Shown in pieces: positions 9,025-17,254 of a DNA stretch of 64,000 bases (its first letter is position 1; each line of letters starts with the position of its first letter). A model generated the notes under the pieces. The model searched no databases. It had not been told where the DNA came from and saw nothing but the letters and a program-made list of their open reading frames with translations. Source of the stretch: an uncultured Verrucomicrobia subdivision 3 bacterium (GTDB lineage: Bacteria; Verrucomicrobiota; Verrucomicrobiia; Limisphaerales; UBA11358). The DNA is taken from positions 62,001 through 126,000 of the forward strand of contig CAIQWB010000122.1 of assembly GCA_903875465.1 (NCBI GenBank), read 5' to 3'. Made by a program: the position numbers and the translations under genes.

Positions 9025-10536
9025 TTAACTCGCCGGCACCGTCGCCACAAACACACAACCCCGGCCCGGCAGGTCCACCCGCACTCCCCCGCCCAGGTCG
9101 GTCACCGGCAAGCTCAAGGACGGGACGGCAAAGCCATCCACATCACTGGGGTGGTCTCGTTCAAAGTAATGGTAGAGTTGCACCGTGCTTCTGCCCCCGC
9201 CCGGAATCACCAACCGCACTGACCGCACCGCGTCCGCATTATTAACCACCATGAAGTTGAAGTGGCCCCGCTGCGGCGTTTCCCCCGCCATGATTCTCAG
9301 GTTCGCCCGCCCGGTGGGGGCCACCGGCAAAATCCGCGTGTCGCGCGGGAACAGCCGGGACATCAGCGACCACGGGTAAAACCACGGCCGGATGTTTTCG
9401 TCCTCCGGATGCCCCATCGCCGTGCCCTGCGTGTTCCAAAATCCCCACAGCTTCAGCGTCGTATCCACCGGCACCGCGGGGTGTCCGTTCGCCGGATGCA
9501 TCGCATCATCCATATCCCACGCGCTCAACCCCATCCAGCCTGCCCCGGCCACTTGGGCCGCGTAATCCGCCATCATCACCCCATAGAGAAACGTCCGCAC
9601 CCGGGGCTGCTGATCCCCATTGCACCGCCCGTCAATCAAACCCGACTCCCCCATGTAAAACCGCTTGTCCCGGGCCCCTGGATCATGGGCGAGGATGATC
9701 TTCTTTTTCGCGCGCAACAACGTCTCAATAGCGCCGTCCAGAACTTCCTGATCCCGTGCGTACCAATGCATTTCCCAAGCCCCGATCGCTTCGGGCAACT
9801 CCTGGGAAACCCGGTCGGCCCAATCCCAGTCTCCCGAATTATCCGGCCCCACAATGGCCACCCCCGCCAGCCCCTGGGCGTCGAACGACCGCCGCAACCC
9901 CCGGATGCCAGCCGCCCAGGCATTGTAATCCACCTTGCCGCCGGGCCACATCCACGATCCATTGGGCTCGTTCATCAGGTTGTACCAGCGCACCACCGAA
10001 TACCCCCGCTGCGTGCGCAGCCAGTGCACCGCATCCGTCACCAACCGCGCCCAGCGCGGATCATCCGGCGCAGTGATGGTGTCGTGCTCGCCTTCGCCCA
10101 ATTTCCCGGGCGGCCCCCATTCTCCCAGCATGACATCAATCTGGTTGGTCTGGGCATAATCCAAAATCGCCAGCAGCGAGCCCATGCGGCGGCGCATCTC
10201 CGCCTCGGACTCTGTCCACACATAGCGCGGCTGGCCCGCCCCATCGAAACCCCGGCAATACGCGTTCCCCGAGAACATCACCCGAAAAAATGCCGGCTTG
10301 GCAAAATCCAACCGGTGCCGTGTCAACTGCCAGGCCGCCGGCCGTGGCGGATATTCGTAAGGATCCCATTGAATCCCCAGGCCAAAGAATGATTTAACCA
10401 CCGTCTCCTGCCGGTCCACCCTCACCTCCGCAACCGTGCCGGCACCAGCCGACGACCTCTCCGCAGCGACGCTGCCATTCGCCGTGAACCAAGCAAGCAG
10501 CAAACCAACCGTGAGGCGCAAGCGGGGAAATTTCAT
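9025..10536 (-). CDS. Secreted clan GH-A-type glycoside hydrolase
   Basis: A ~503-aa exported enzyme with a probable (beta/alpha)8 barrel. The start chosen at MKFPRLRLTVGLLLAWF gives a clean signal peptide; an upstream in-frame start at 10554 adds six residues. The acid/base motif of clan A is visible in WYNLMNEPNGSW near residue 195, and a candidate nucleophile in FYMGESGLIDG near 295. The C-terminal ~90 residues look like a beta-sandwich accessory segment typical of GH39/GH5-like enzymes. Substrate and exact GH family cannot be fixed by reading alone; xylan, mannan or another plant polysaccharide is possible. It lies 96 bases downstream of the subtilase start, same strand, and after the tsf terminator, so it has its own promoter. 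Confidence 0.75.
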   Translation of the reverse strand: MKFPRLRLTVGLLLAWFTANGSVAAERSSAGAGTVAEVRVDRQETVVKSFFGLGIQWDPYEYPPRPAAWQLTRHRLDFAKPAFFRVMFSGNAYCRGFDGAGQPRYVWTESEAEMRRRMGSLLAILDYAQTNQIDVMLGEWGPPGKLGEGEHDTITAPDDPRWARLVTDAVHWLRTQRGYSVVRWYNLMNEPNGSWMWPGGKVDYNAWAAGIRGLRRSFDAQGLAGVAIVGPDNSGDWDWADRVSQELPEAIGAWEMHWYARDQEVLDGAIETLLRAKKKIILAHDPGARDKRFYMGESGLIDGRCNGDQQPRVRTFLYGVMMADYAAQVAGAGWMGLSAWDMDDAMHPANGHPAVPVDTTLKLWGFWNTQGTAMGHPEDENIRPWFYPWSLMSRLFPRDTRILPVAPTGRANLRIMAGETPQRGHFNFMVVNNADAVRSVRLVIPGGGRSTVQLYHYFERDHPSDVDGFAVPSLSLPVTDLGGGVRVDLPGRGCVFVATVPAS

Positions 10537-10584
10537 GAGCTGCCAGCCTTCCACGGCGGCGCACCCGGGTCAAGTGTGCGCCAT

Positions 10585-10612
10585 AAAAAAGGCGTCCCCA
10601 AAGGGACGCCTT
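10585..10612 (-). terminator. Intrinsic terminator of rpsB-tsf
   Basis: On the minus strand AAGGCGTCCC (10612-10603) pairs with GGGACGCCTT (10598-10589) around a 4-base loop, followed by six T. It starts 24 bases after the tsf stop. Confidence 0.9.
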
Positions 10613-10635
10613 GCAAAAACAATTTCCTCGCTGGC

Positions 10636-11481
10636 TTAGACGTTCGTCTCGCCCACTTGGAACCGCACGAAACGGCGGATGGTGATCTCGTCACCAAGCT
10701 GCTTCGCCACCTGGCCAACGTGTTCTTTCACGCTGACTTCCGAATTGCGTTTCACGAAGCCCTGGTCCACCAGGCAGTAGGTCTGGTAGAACTTGTCCAG
10801 CACGCCCTGGAGAATCTTCTCCAGCGCAGCCGCCGGCTTGCCTTTGAGCCGGTCCGATTGCGCGGCGATTTCGCGTTCCTTCGCCACCACGTCCGCCGGC
10901 ACTTCCTCGCGGGAAACCGCCTGGGGATGCCCCGCGGCGATTTGCAAGGTAATGTCCTTCACGAGTTGCTTGAACTCTTCCCGGCTCGTGGTTTCCGCCT
11001 TGCCCGCGCCCACTTCCACCAGCACGCCCACTTTGGCGCCGGTATGAATGTAGGCCGCAATCAAACCATTGCCCGTCACTTCCAGGCGGGCATTCCGGGC
11101 GATCTTGATGTTTTCGCCAATGCGCGCCACGGCCGCGATGCGGTCGGCTTCCAGATCCACTGCGGGATCGTTGGCCACTTTCTTCGCCAGGTCGTCACAA
11201 AACGCACGGAACGAATCGTTGCGGGCCACAAAGTCTGTTTCGCAATTCACTTCCACCAGCACGCCCGCCTGGCCACCCGGCAGAATGTATTGGGCAATCA
11301 GCCCTTCATTGGCATCACGCGTGGCCTTTTTAGCGGCACTGGCGGAGCCGGATTTGCGCAAAATGTCGACTGCCGCTTCGAGTTCGCCCGAAGCCGCCGT
11401 CAGCGCTTTTTTGCATTCCATCATGCCCGCGCCGGTCATTTCCCGGAGCTTGGCCACCACCGCAGGAGTAATTTCAGCCAT
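10636..11481 (-). CDS. tsf: Elongation factor Ts
   Basis: EF-Ts is the guanine nucleotide exchange factor that regenerates EF-Tu-GTP during translation. The start at 11481 gives MAEITPAVVAKLREMTGAGM, the canonical N-terminus, and a 281-aa product of normal length; the longer open frame to 11541 is non-coding. The N-terminal UBA-like domain contains TGAGMMECKKALTAA, and the core contains VNCETDFVARNDSFRAFCDDL, the TDFVA motif that contacts EF-Tu. It is the second gene of the conserved rpsB-tsf pair, separated from rpsB by 66 bases that hold a GC-rich hairpin, and is followed by a strong terminator. Confidence 0.97.
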   Translation of the reverse strand: MAEITPAVVAKLREMTGAGMMECKKALTAASGELEAAVDILRKSGSASAAKKATRDANEGLIAQYILPGGQAGVLVEVNCETDFVARNDSFRAFCDDLAKKVANDPAVDLEADRIAAVARIGENIKIARNARLEVTGNGLIAAYIHTGAKVGVLVEVGAGKAETTSREEFKQLVKDITLQIAAGHPQAVSREEVPADVVAKEREIAAQSDRLKGKPAAALEKILQGVLDKFYQTYCLVDQGFVKRNSEVSVKEHVGQVAKQLGDEITIRRFVRFQVGETNV

Positions 11482-11501
11482 AATATATAAACAGGATAGG
11501 T

Positions 11502-11539
11502 TAAATAAAATGGGCGGCGGAACCCGGTTCCGCCGCCCC
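11502..11539 (-). terminator. Intercistronic hairpin between rpsB and tsf
   Basis: GGGCGGCGGAACC (11512-11524) is the inverse complement of 11526-11538. On the minus strand it is followed by ATTTTATTT. It may partly terminate or stabilise the rpsB message, adjusting the S2:EF-Ts ratio. Confidence 0.6.
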
Positions 11540-11547
11540 AAACCGGA

Positions 11548-12327
11548 TTAGGCCGTCACCGGCGCCGCCGCTGCCGGGGCCCCTTCGGCCGCCGGAGCAG
11601 GAGCGGGCTGGTCCGCATCCGCGCGGCGGGACCGCTTGGATTCAAACTCCGCGTTGGCCTGCGTGATTGCCTGCGACACCGTCGCCATGATCGTGCGCAC
11701 CGAACGGATCGCGTCGTCGTTCGCCGCAATCGGATAATCCACCAGGTCGGGATCACAGTTCGTGTCCACCAGGGCCACGATCGGGATCTTCAACTTGCGG
11801 GCTTCCGCCACCGCGTTATGCTCGCGCTTGATGTCCACGATGAACAGGGCCGCCGGGTGCTTGTCCATCAGGCGGATGCCGTCAAAATACTTGTGCAAGC
11901 GGGCCACTTCGCGGCGGATCACCGCCTGCTCCTGCTTCACATAATTGTTAATGGAACCATCCGCTTCCATCTTCTCAATTTCCTTGAGGCGTTTGATGGA
12001 GGTCTTGATGGTGTTGAAATTCGTCATCGTGCCACCGAGCCAGCGCTCCGTGACATAATACTGGCCGCATTCCTTGGCCGTTTCCGTCACGCATTGCTGC
12101 GCCTGCTTCTTCGTGCCCACGAAGAGCACTTTGCCACCTTTGCGCACCGTCAGGGAGAGAAAATCCACCGCGGCTTCGAGCTGGACGATCGTCTTGCTCA
12201 GGTCAATGATGTGAATGCCGTTGCGGGCGTCAAAGATGAACTTCTTCATCTTCGGGTTCCAACGCTTCGTTTGATGTCCGAAATGGACACCGGATTCCAA
12301 CAATTCTTTTACACCGATGCTTAACAC
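11548..12327 (-). CDS. rpsB: 30S ribosomal protein S2
   Basis: S2 is assembled late into the small-subunit head/body junction and helps recruit S1. I place the start at a GTG (12327), giving MLSIGVKELLESGVHFGHQT, because AAGGA lies five bases upstream and this matches the family N-terminus; the ATG at 12462 would add 45 unrelated residues. Length is then 259 aa, with the hallmark block FGHQTKRWNPKMKKFIFDAR and VDTNCDPDLVDYPIAANDDA. The last ~35 residues are an Ala/Pro-rich low-complexity tail. Transcribed with tsf. Confidence 0.96.
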   Translation of the reverse strand: MLSIGVKELLESGVHFGHQTKRWNPKMKKFIFDARNGIHIIDLSKTIVQLEAAVDFLSLTVRKGGKVLFVGTKKQAQQCVTETAKECGQYYVTERWLGGTMTNFNTIKTSIKRLKEIEKMEADGSINNYVKQEQAVIRREVARLHKYFDGIRLMDKHPAALFIVDIKREHNAVAEARKLKIPIVALVDTNCDPDLVDYPIAANDDAIRSVRTIMATVSQAITQANAEFESKRSRRADADQPAPAPAAEGAPAAAAPVTA

Positions 12328-12473
12328 GTTTTTCCTTTGGTTGCGGCCCCGAATCTTCAGGGCATCCCGCGGAACACGGGATTCATTGAGTTGTTTTTGT
12401 GGCCGCTCCACCCGCACACGCGGATGAAATTTGAGGCCGTTACCCCCCGCCGAAACCGGCACAGGGAAATCCT

Positions 12474-12501
12474 AGCCTATCAGAAAACCTCCCCCTGGCA
12501 A
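12474..12501 (-). promoter_or_regulatory. Candidate rpsB-tsf promoter
   Basis: TTGCCA (12501-12496) and TAGGCT (12479-12474) on the minus strand are 16 bases apart, giving a ~140-base 5' leader for rpsB. The boxes are imperfect, so this is only a candidate. The leader contains ATCCCG/CGGGAT, a possible hairpin, but I cannot match it to a known S2 autoregulatory motif. Confidence 0.35.
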
Positions 12502-12556
12502 CTCCTAATTTGCGCTTGTAAGGCGTTGAGGCGTTGCGTATCGCCGCCCCCGGGCA

Positions 12557-12585
12557 CAAAACACCCGCCGGATCTCCGGCGGGTG
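12557..12585 (-). terminator. Intrinsic terminator of the COG3014-ycfL-lpoB operon
   Basis: CACCCGCCGGA (12562-12572) and its complement (12575-12585) form an 11-bp stem with a two-base gap at the tip. On the minus strand the stem is followed by TTTTG. It begins 19 bases after the lpoB stop. Confidence 0.85.
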
Positions 12586-12603
12586 ATGACCGAGGCCAAC
12601 GCT

Positions 12604-13173
12604 TCAAAAACCAACCGCCGCCCGGGTGCCTTGCTTGCCAATTTCCTCTTCATCCTCCCAGACCTGCACCCCCTGCTTGGTGTCATTCAGGGAGAGTTGA
12701 AAGGTATAGGTGGTCCGCCGCGTGTCCCCGGCCCGTTCGACCGTTTCAATGATCTTGCCCGACAAGGTGAAGTCCGGCAGGCGCACGTTGCGCGGATCGT
12801 TCAAATAGGCTTGCTGCTGCTGGTAGCCAATGGCCTTGTCATCCACCGTCCGCGTCACCGCCCGGCCGCTTTGCAGCATGGCAATGCTGATTTTCTTGGT
12901 CAGCAGATCCGTGTCCACTTGCTGGCTGGTGTTATTAATAATCCGGCTGAGTTCCACCAGCGCCGGCGGGGTGGTCACTCGGTCCAAGGCCGGGCTGGCC
13001 AGGAGTTTCTGCACCGCCAGACTGGCCGCCTTGGCGTAATCCTGGATGTTAATTTGCTTCAGGTTGATAATTTGCTCGCGGTCGCCCGTCTGCACATAGT
13101 GGGCATCCGTGGCACAACTGGTGGCCAGCAACGGCAGGGCGGCGATCAAGGGGAACAGTAATTTGGCATTCAT
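12604..13173 (-). CDS. lpoB: LpoB-like outer-membrane lipoprotein (penicillin-binding protein activator)
   Basis: A 189-aa lipoprotein. The signal peptide ends in the lipobox LLATSC, putting the lipidated cysteine near residue 20. The body (INIQDYAKAASLAVQKLLAS ... NTSQQVDTDLLTKKISIAML ... WEDEEEIGKQG) follows the LpoB family, whose E. coli member reaches through the peptidoglycan to activate the transpeptidase/glycosyltransferase PBP1b. The context supports this: the next gene upstream is a YcfL homologue and the one before is COG3014, a trio known from gammaproteobacteria. Whether the Verrucomicrobial protein acts on a PBP1b is inference; no PBP gene lies nearby. The ATG at 13173 is preferred over the TTG one codon earlier. 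Confidence 0.85.
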   Translation of the reverse strand: MNAKLLFPLIAALPLLATSCATDAHYVQTGDREQIINLKQINIQDYAKAASLAVQKLLASPALDRVTTPPALVELSRIINNTSQQVDTDLLTKKISIAMLQSGRAVTRTVDDKAIGYQQQQAYLNDPRNVRLPDFTLSGKIIETVERAGDTRRTTYTFQLSLNDTKQGVQVWEDEEEIGKQGTRAAVGF

Positions 13174-13193
13174 CAATTAAGTCAGGTTTAAAA

Positions 13194-13613
13194 TCAATTG
13201 GCAGAAAGGAGTTTCAGACGAAAATCTTTGCAGTCGGGCGTCGGCGCAATGCTCGAGATAAATTTGCTTTCCCCGCCTTCCAGTTGTTCGGTCAGGTTGG
13301 CGGAAATAATGTTGTTCACCTGCATCCCATTCGCGTCAAACCATTCGAACTTGTAAAGAAAGCGTTGCACCGACTGCATGTGGTTCGCCACCTCCACTTG
13401 CGCCCGCAGCAGGCCACCCGCCCCCGGGGTCGTGTTCACGGCGATAATCGCCACCGAACGGGCCAGATCCGGGTCGGTGATCACCCGCCGGTCAGCTATG
13501 ATGTTGCGCTGCCCCTGCACCGGCACATTTTCCACGGTGTTCATCGTCGAACAGCCCGTGGCGGCCAGCACCAGTGCGCCCAGTGCCAGGAACCCATAAT
13601 TTGACAATTTCAT
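13194..13613 (-). CDS. ycfL: YcfL-family lipoprotein (DUF1425)
   Basis: A 139-aa protein with a lipoprotein signal peptide (lipobox LAATGC, cysteine at ~21), hence probably anchored in the outer or inner membrane facing the periplasm. The core, with VEVANHMQSVQRFLYKFEWF and IISANLTEQLEGGESKFI, resembles YcfL/DUF1425 proteins, small beta-sandwich lipoproteins encoded beside lpoB in enterobacteria. No enzymatic role is known. Its start codon overlaps the stop of the upstream COG3014 gene (ATGA), so the two are translationally coupled, and lpoB follows 20 bases downstream. Confidence 0.82.
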   Translation of the reverse strand: MKLSNYGFLALGALVLAATGCSTMNTVENVPVQGQRNIIADRRVITDPDLARSVAIIAVNTTPGAGGLLRAQVEVANHMQSVQRFLYKFEWFDANGMQVNNIISANLTEQLEGGESKFISSIAPTPDCKDFRLKLLSAN

Positions 13614-15142
13614 TTTAATTTAAATTGCGATACCATCAAAGGTGCGTTGGGATTGATCGATTTCACGTAAACCACGTTAACCGTCCCCTCGCCCATCGTT
13701 ACCCTGACTTTTACACCCGCCGGCGTCATCAAGTCAATGGTGCGATCCGCCGGCGTGGGCAGCCGGGCCACCTGAAATTCCTTGGGCAGGGTGCTCCAGG
13801 TCCGCTCATCCGCAATGTTCACCGCCATTTGATAGACCGCCGTGCCCAATTGCGCCAGCAGACCGCCCAAATCCCCCCCGGATTGCTGGGCCGCATCATT
13901 GGCCGCATAAGCCGCCACCCCCTTCGCCACGGTGGCAATAATGGTTTTGGTGATAATCGTCGGCAGTTCATTCTTAAAATCCTGCGCCACCACCGCATCC
14001 ATGCTCGCCACCCGGATCGTGCTCACATTGGCACCCCCGCCCGAGACCGTGAGAAAAGGCATGTAATCATCCTCAAATCGCAACGTGGGAAAGGCCGCCC
14101 CCAGGTAGCTCACCTTGGAAATGATGATCGGAATGTCGATCCGGATTTGGTCCCGCACCGGCGCGCACCCCGTTTCAAACACCACATAAGTCACCGGCGC
14201 GAGGGGCTTGCCGGCCATCACCTCGCCGACTGTCGCCAGATCCTGCTTCACAAACGGATTCTCGGGGGCAAACTCCGCAACCCGCTCCAACGACTTGCGC
14301 GCGCGCTCCCCATCCGAGGCATCGGCGGCGTTGGCCATGAAATACAGGCCATCCAGATAAACCGTGAAGGGATTCACATAATCCGCATAGCTCTGCATCC
14401 CCGTGAGATTCGTCGTCACCCCCGCAAGCCGGGCTTGCAAGCCCGGATCCTGCTCGGCCTTGGCAATCGCCGCGCTATCTTTTGAATTCGCCGCCGCCTC
14501 CTGAGCCTCTTGAATCCGCTTTTTATTGGCCTCCACCGCATCCTGCTGCCGCTGATAAGCGCGAATCAGCTCCGGCCGCGCCTTGTCCGGCTGCCCCAGA
14601 GCCAGATAATTCAAGGCCTCATAGGTGTTCAGCATGATGCCGTCATAAGCCCGCCCCTCATAGGCCAGGTTGGCTTGATTGGACAGCATGGCCGCCGCCT
14701 CCTGCCCCACCCGCACCTTTGCCTTCTGGGCATACTCATCCATTTTGCTTTGGGCCTGATCGAAAGCCAGATTACTGTCCTGATAACGCCCCGCCGCGCG
14801 CAACACCGCCCCCTCCTCCAGCCGCCAAATAATGGCATCCTTGTTCCGTGCATTTTTATGCGCTTTGCTCTGAGCCTCCTGCACCGCATTAACCACATCC
14901 CCATTCTGCCAGTAACGAATCACCCGGTTTTGTTCCTGATACGTCTGACACCCGCAGGCCAGCAACCCCAGCCAAGCCGCCAACAACACCGTGCGCCCGC
15001 CAGCAACTGCTTTCCAAGCCCAACCAGGCAGCCAGTCGGCCTCGCGGGACAAAACTTCCCCCGCCCCAGTGGCCTTGCCCTGGCCATGCCTCACGGCGAC
15101 CAGGGGATCCGCCAATAGATATTTAAACTGTTCAAGTTGCAT
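13610..15142 (-). CDS. COG3014-family periplasmic/lipoprotein of the LpoB locus
   Basis: Residues ~50-65 carry a hydrophobic stretch ending LLACGC, which is a lipobox, but it is preceded by ~45 unusual residues. The true start may therefore be downstream (for example a GTG) or the signal is atypical. The body starts YQEQNRVIRYWQNGDVVNAV and contains helical, TPR-like segments (~75-240), with YEGRAYDGIMLNTYEALNYL typical of COG3014 proteins found beside YcfL and LpoB. The second half is beta-rich and includes VFETGCAPVRDQIRIDIPI. Function is unknown; the conserved three-gene neighbourhood suggests a role in peptidoglycan synthase control. First gene of the operon. Confidence 0.78.
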   Translation of the reverse strand: MQLEQFKYLLADPLVAVRHGQGKATGAGEVLSREADWLPGWAWKAVAGGRTVLLAAWLGLLACGCQTYQEQNRVIRYWQNGDVVNAVQEAQSKAHKNARNKDAIIWRLEEGAVLRAAGRYQDSNLAFDQAQSKMDEYAQKAKVRVGQEAAAMLSNQANLAYEGRAYDGIMLNTYEALNYLALGQPDKARPELIRAYQRQQDAVEANKKRIQEAQEAAANSKDSAAIAKAEQDPGLQARLAGVTTNLTGMQSYADYVNPFTVYLDGLYFMANAADASDGERARKSLERVAEFAPENPFVKQDLATVGEVMAGKPLAPVTYVVFETGCAPVRDQIRIDIPIIISKVSYLGAAFPTLRFEDDYMPFLTVSGGGANVSTIRVASMDAVVAQDFKNELPTIITKTIIATVAKGVAAYAANDAAQQSGGDLGGLLAQLGTAVYQMAVNIADERTWSTLPKEFQVARLPTPADRTIDLMTPAGVKVRVTMGEGTVNVVYVKSINPNAPLMVSQFKLK

Positions 15143-15282
15143 GAGCTTACTGGCACATAATTTCCAACCTCCCGCAGAGGCATCCTCAATTTCAGCTACA
15201 AATTATCGCCCTAACCGCCTTCCGGCCAGACTCCGGCGACCCCCTTAAAAATGGGCATACCCAGCCCCTTTGGCAAGCCCAT

Positions 15283-15580
15283 TAGCCCTGCCCACCAGAG
15301 CCCCTCACACCGCCACCCCCAAAAAATCCAATCTCGTAGGAAACGAGGTAACGAGTTTCTAATATTTCAGTCAGCAGCCATGCCATCCACCCCCAACCAG
15401 AGCCCCTCAAGACACCACCCAAAAAATCCCATCTCGTAGGAAACGAGGTAACGAGTTTCTAATATTTCAGCCGGCAGCCATGCCATCCATCCCCCACCAG
15501 AACCCCTCACGCCGCCACCCAAAAAATCCCATCTCGTAGGAACCGAGGTAACGAGTTTCTAATATTTCAGCCGGCAGCCA
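15283..15580. repeat. Three tandem 100-bp repeats
   Basis: The block ATCTCGTAGGAAACGAGGTA recurs at 15331, 15431 and 15531 (the last with one change, AACCGAG), an exact 100-bp period. About 60 bp of each unit are nearly identical and carry CTCGT/ACGAG hairpin-forming arms; the intervening CCACCAG-AGCCCCTCA part is also repeated. Only three units and no short spacer alternation, so not a CRISPR. It lies upstream of the COG3014 operon. Confidence 0.85.
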
Positions 15581-15676
15581 ATAAAGGGGTCACCCATAGT
15601 TTGGTGCGTTTTTGATTGCCAAAAACTGGAAATTCTTGGTTTTCCTGCTGCCATGCGGCGCAAAATGCGAGTTGAA

Positions 15677-15873
15677 TAACCCGGATGGTTTCGGGAATGT
15701 TGGTGGTGAGCAAACTGGAGGCCGGCCAGCTCAACCTCAAGGTGAACCCCCAGAATTTGTTGGCCCTCGCCGGCAAAGTGGTGGCGGACCACCGGGTGGA
15801 CAGTGACGGGCTGGCTGTGCAAATCAATCTTATGGCCAGCCCGGAGCCATCGACCGTGTCCCTGGATGGTCAA
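15677..15873 (+). pseudogene. Fragment of a REC-histidine-kinase gene
   Basis: These ~200 bases are roughly 90% identical to 24382-24581 inside the intact kinase gene at 23796-24911. The reading frame is preserved (GMLVVSKLEAGQLNLKVN ... VQINLMASPEPSTVSLDG) and corresponds to the region between HisKA and the ATP-binding N-box. There is no phosphoacceptor His, no ATP-binding site and no start. The fragment stops precisely where a palindromic element is inserted at a TTAA, at the same place where the intact paralogue reads GGTGAATTAATCG. No kinase sequence resumes on the other side, so more than a simple insertion has happened. Confidence 0.8.
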
Positions 15874-16099
15874 TTAACCCGAACTCCGAAATTTAGATGG
15901 CTGGGATGCGTCAAGCTGTTGGCGCAGAAATACTTTTGGAAAATCGCCGGCCTACCCGCAGTGGTCTGGTGAGACTGCCGCAGCGCCCACTCTTAAATGG
16001 GCAACGGATTGCCAGCGGCTTGGGAAGCCAGTGTTCCCAAGCGTTTATGCCCAAGATATGGATGCCGACCGGCCGTTTTAATTTCGGAGTGCGGGTTAA
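15874..16099. mobile_element. MITE-like palindromic element, copy 1 (TTAA-bounded)
   Basis: About 226 bp running from TTAACCCGAACTCCGAAAT at 15874 to its inverted version ending CGGGTTAA at 16099. The central sequence AATCGCCGGCCTACCCGCAG is identical to copy 2 at 54433-54655. The right arm is more diverged than in copy 2. There is no transposase. Both ends are TTAA, consistent with a TTAA target. Confidence 0.8.
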
Positions 16100-16174
16100 A
16101 CCTAAAAACCTCCTGGTTTCAGCGCTGTTCGGCGTTCTGGGAATAAAAAGTCGATGATAAATATCTCGCGCTAA

Positions 16175-16216
16175 ATCATCGCTTGCTGCAAAAATATCAT
16201 CACTCACTGCAAAATT
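16175..16216. promoter_or_regulatory. 21-bp tandem direct repeat upstream of a LytTR regulator
   Basis: ATCATCGCTTGCTGCAAAAAT (16175-16195) is followed directly by a unit matching it at 17 of 21 positions (16196-16216). LytTR-domain regulators bind paired direct repeats about 21-22 bp apart, and the next gene encodes one. A candidate autoregulatory operator. Confidence 0.4.
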
Positions 16217-16318
16217 ATCTGCAAACCACCCGGCCATCGCTAAGCTGGTGGCGCGGTGGAGGGATGGTTCGCCCTGGCGTTGGGCGGGCGGGCAAAACAC
16301 CCTCTGCAGGCAGACGCT

Positions 16319-17254
16319 GTGGCCCGGATTTTAATCATCGAGGATGACCCGCTCATTCACCAAATGGTGGGTGGGTTTCTGCGTCGGCATGGTCATGCCG
16401 TCAGTGTGGCGGCCACGGGCGAAGCCGGCTTGCAACTGGCCACCGCCCTTCCGCCCGAGTTAATTTTATGCGACCTGAACCTGCCTGGCCTGGATGGTGC
16501 CGGCGTGGTGGCCGCCATCCGCCAGGACGACCGTTTGGCGGAAGTTCCCGTGATTTTTCTCAGCGGCGCCACGGATCGCCAGCTCATTCGCCGCAGCATG
16601 AATCAGGGCGGTGATGATTTCATCGCCAAACCCATAAATCTTCCGGAGATCCTCGAAGCCATTACTGCCCGGTTGCGCCGCTCCGGCCGCCAGCAGCGGC
16701 GCAAGTCCCGGCAACTGGAGCAGACGGCCACCTTTATTACCGGCATCCTGAACAATCTGGGGGTGGGTGCCGACATCCAGTGGTGGAGCCAGTCGGGCGA
16801 AGGGAAAAGCGATTTGCCCGGCCCCCTCATGGAACGGGTGCGGCAACTGCTGGACCCCGCCGCCGCCGCCCCACCACCCGCCGCCAATGACCGCCTGCTC
16901 CTCACCGAGCCAAACCGCCGCCAATACTTGCCGCTGTCGGAAGTAAAACTGATCCTGGCCAATGGGGAATACTCCACCGTCTGCTGGGGGGAGAGCCAGC
17001 AAGCCATGTTTCGCAAACCCTTGAAGCAATGGCTGCAAGAGTTGCCGCCGGCCCAATTCGTGCGTGCCCACCGCTCCGCGATCATCAATCTGGCGTTTTT
17101 AAATTATCTCGAGCAAGATGCGGCGGGACGCCACCGCGTCCACCTGAAAGCCTGCAAACATATCATTCCCGTCAGCCAGCGCACCCGGTCGCTTTTTAAG
17201 CGCTCGCTGCAACAATTCGCCACCCTCCGCCACCCCAAAGGACTGAACTCATGA
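16319..17254 (+). CDS. Response regulator with LytTR DNA-binding domain (REC-LytTR)
   Basis: A two-component transcription regulator. The receiver domain starts ARILIIEDDPLIHQMVGGFL, with the acidic pocket EDD, phosphoacceptor Asp52 in LILCDLNLPGLDG, and the conserved Lys in DFIAKPINLPEIL. After a ~60-residue linker, residues ~200-305 form a LytTR domain (LSEVKLILANGEYSTVCW ... FVRAHRSAIINLAFL ... RVHLKACKHIIPVSQR). I prefer the GTG at 16319, which starts just before the receiver; an ATG at 16256 would add 21 residues. It is the only DNA-binding output in this four-gene signalling operon. The stop overlaps the next start (ATGA). Confidence 0.88.
   Translation: MARILIIEDDPLIHQMVGGFLRRHGHAVSVAATGEAGLQLATALPPELILCDLNLPGLDGAGVVAAIRQDDRLAEVPVIFLSGATDRQLIRRSMNQGGDDFIAKPINLPEILEAITARLRRSGRQQRRKSRQLEQTATFITGILNNLGVGADIQWWSQSGEGKSDLPGPLMERVRQLLDPAAAAPPPAANDRLLLTEPNRRQYLPLSEVKLILANGEYSTVCWGESQQAMFRKPLKQWLQELPPAQFVRAHRSAIINLAFLNYLEQDAAGRHRVHLKACKHIIPVSQRTRSLFKRSLQQFATLRHPKGLNS

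Noticed and set aside
15283-15580. CRISPR array candidate
   Set aside because: The repeats have a 100-bp period, the 'spacers' are themselves repeated, and no cas genes are present.
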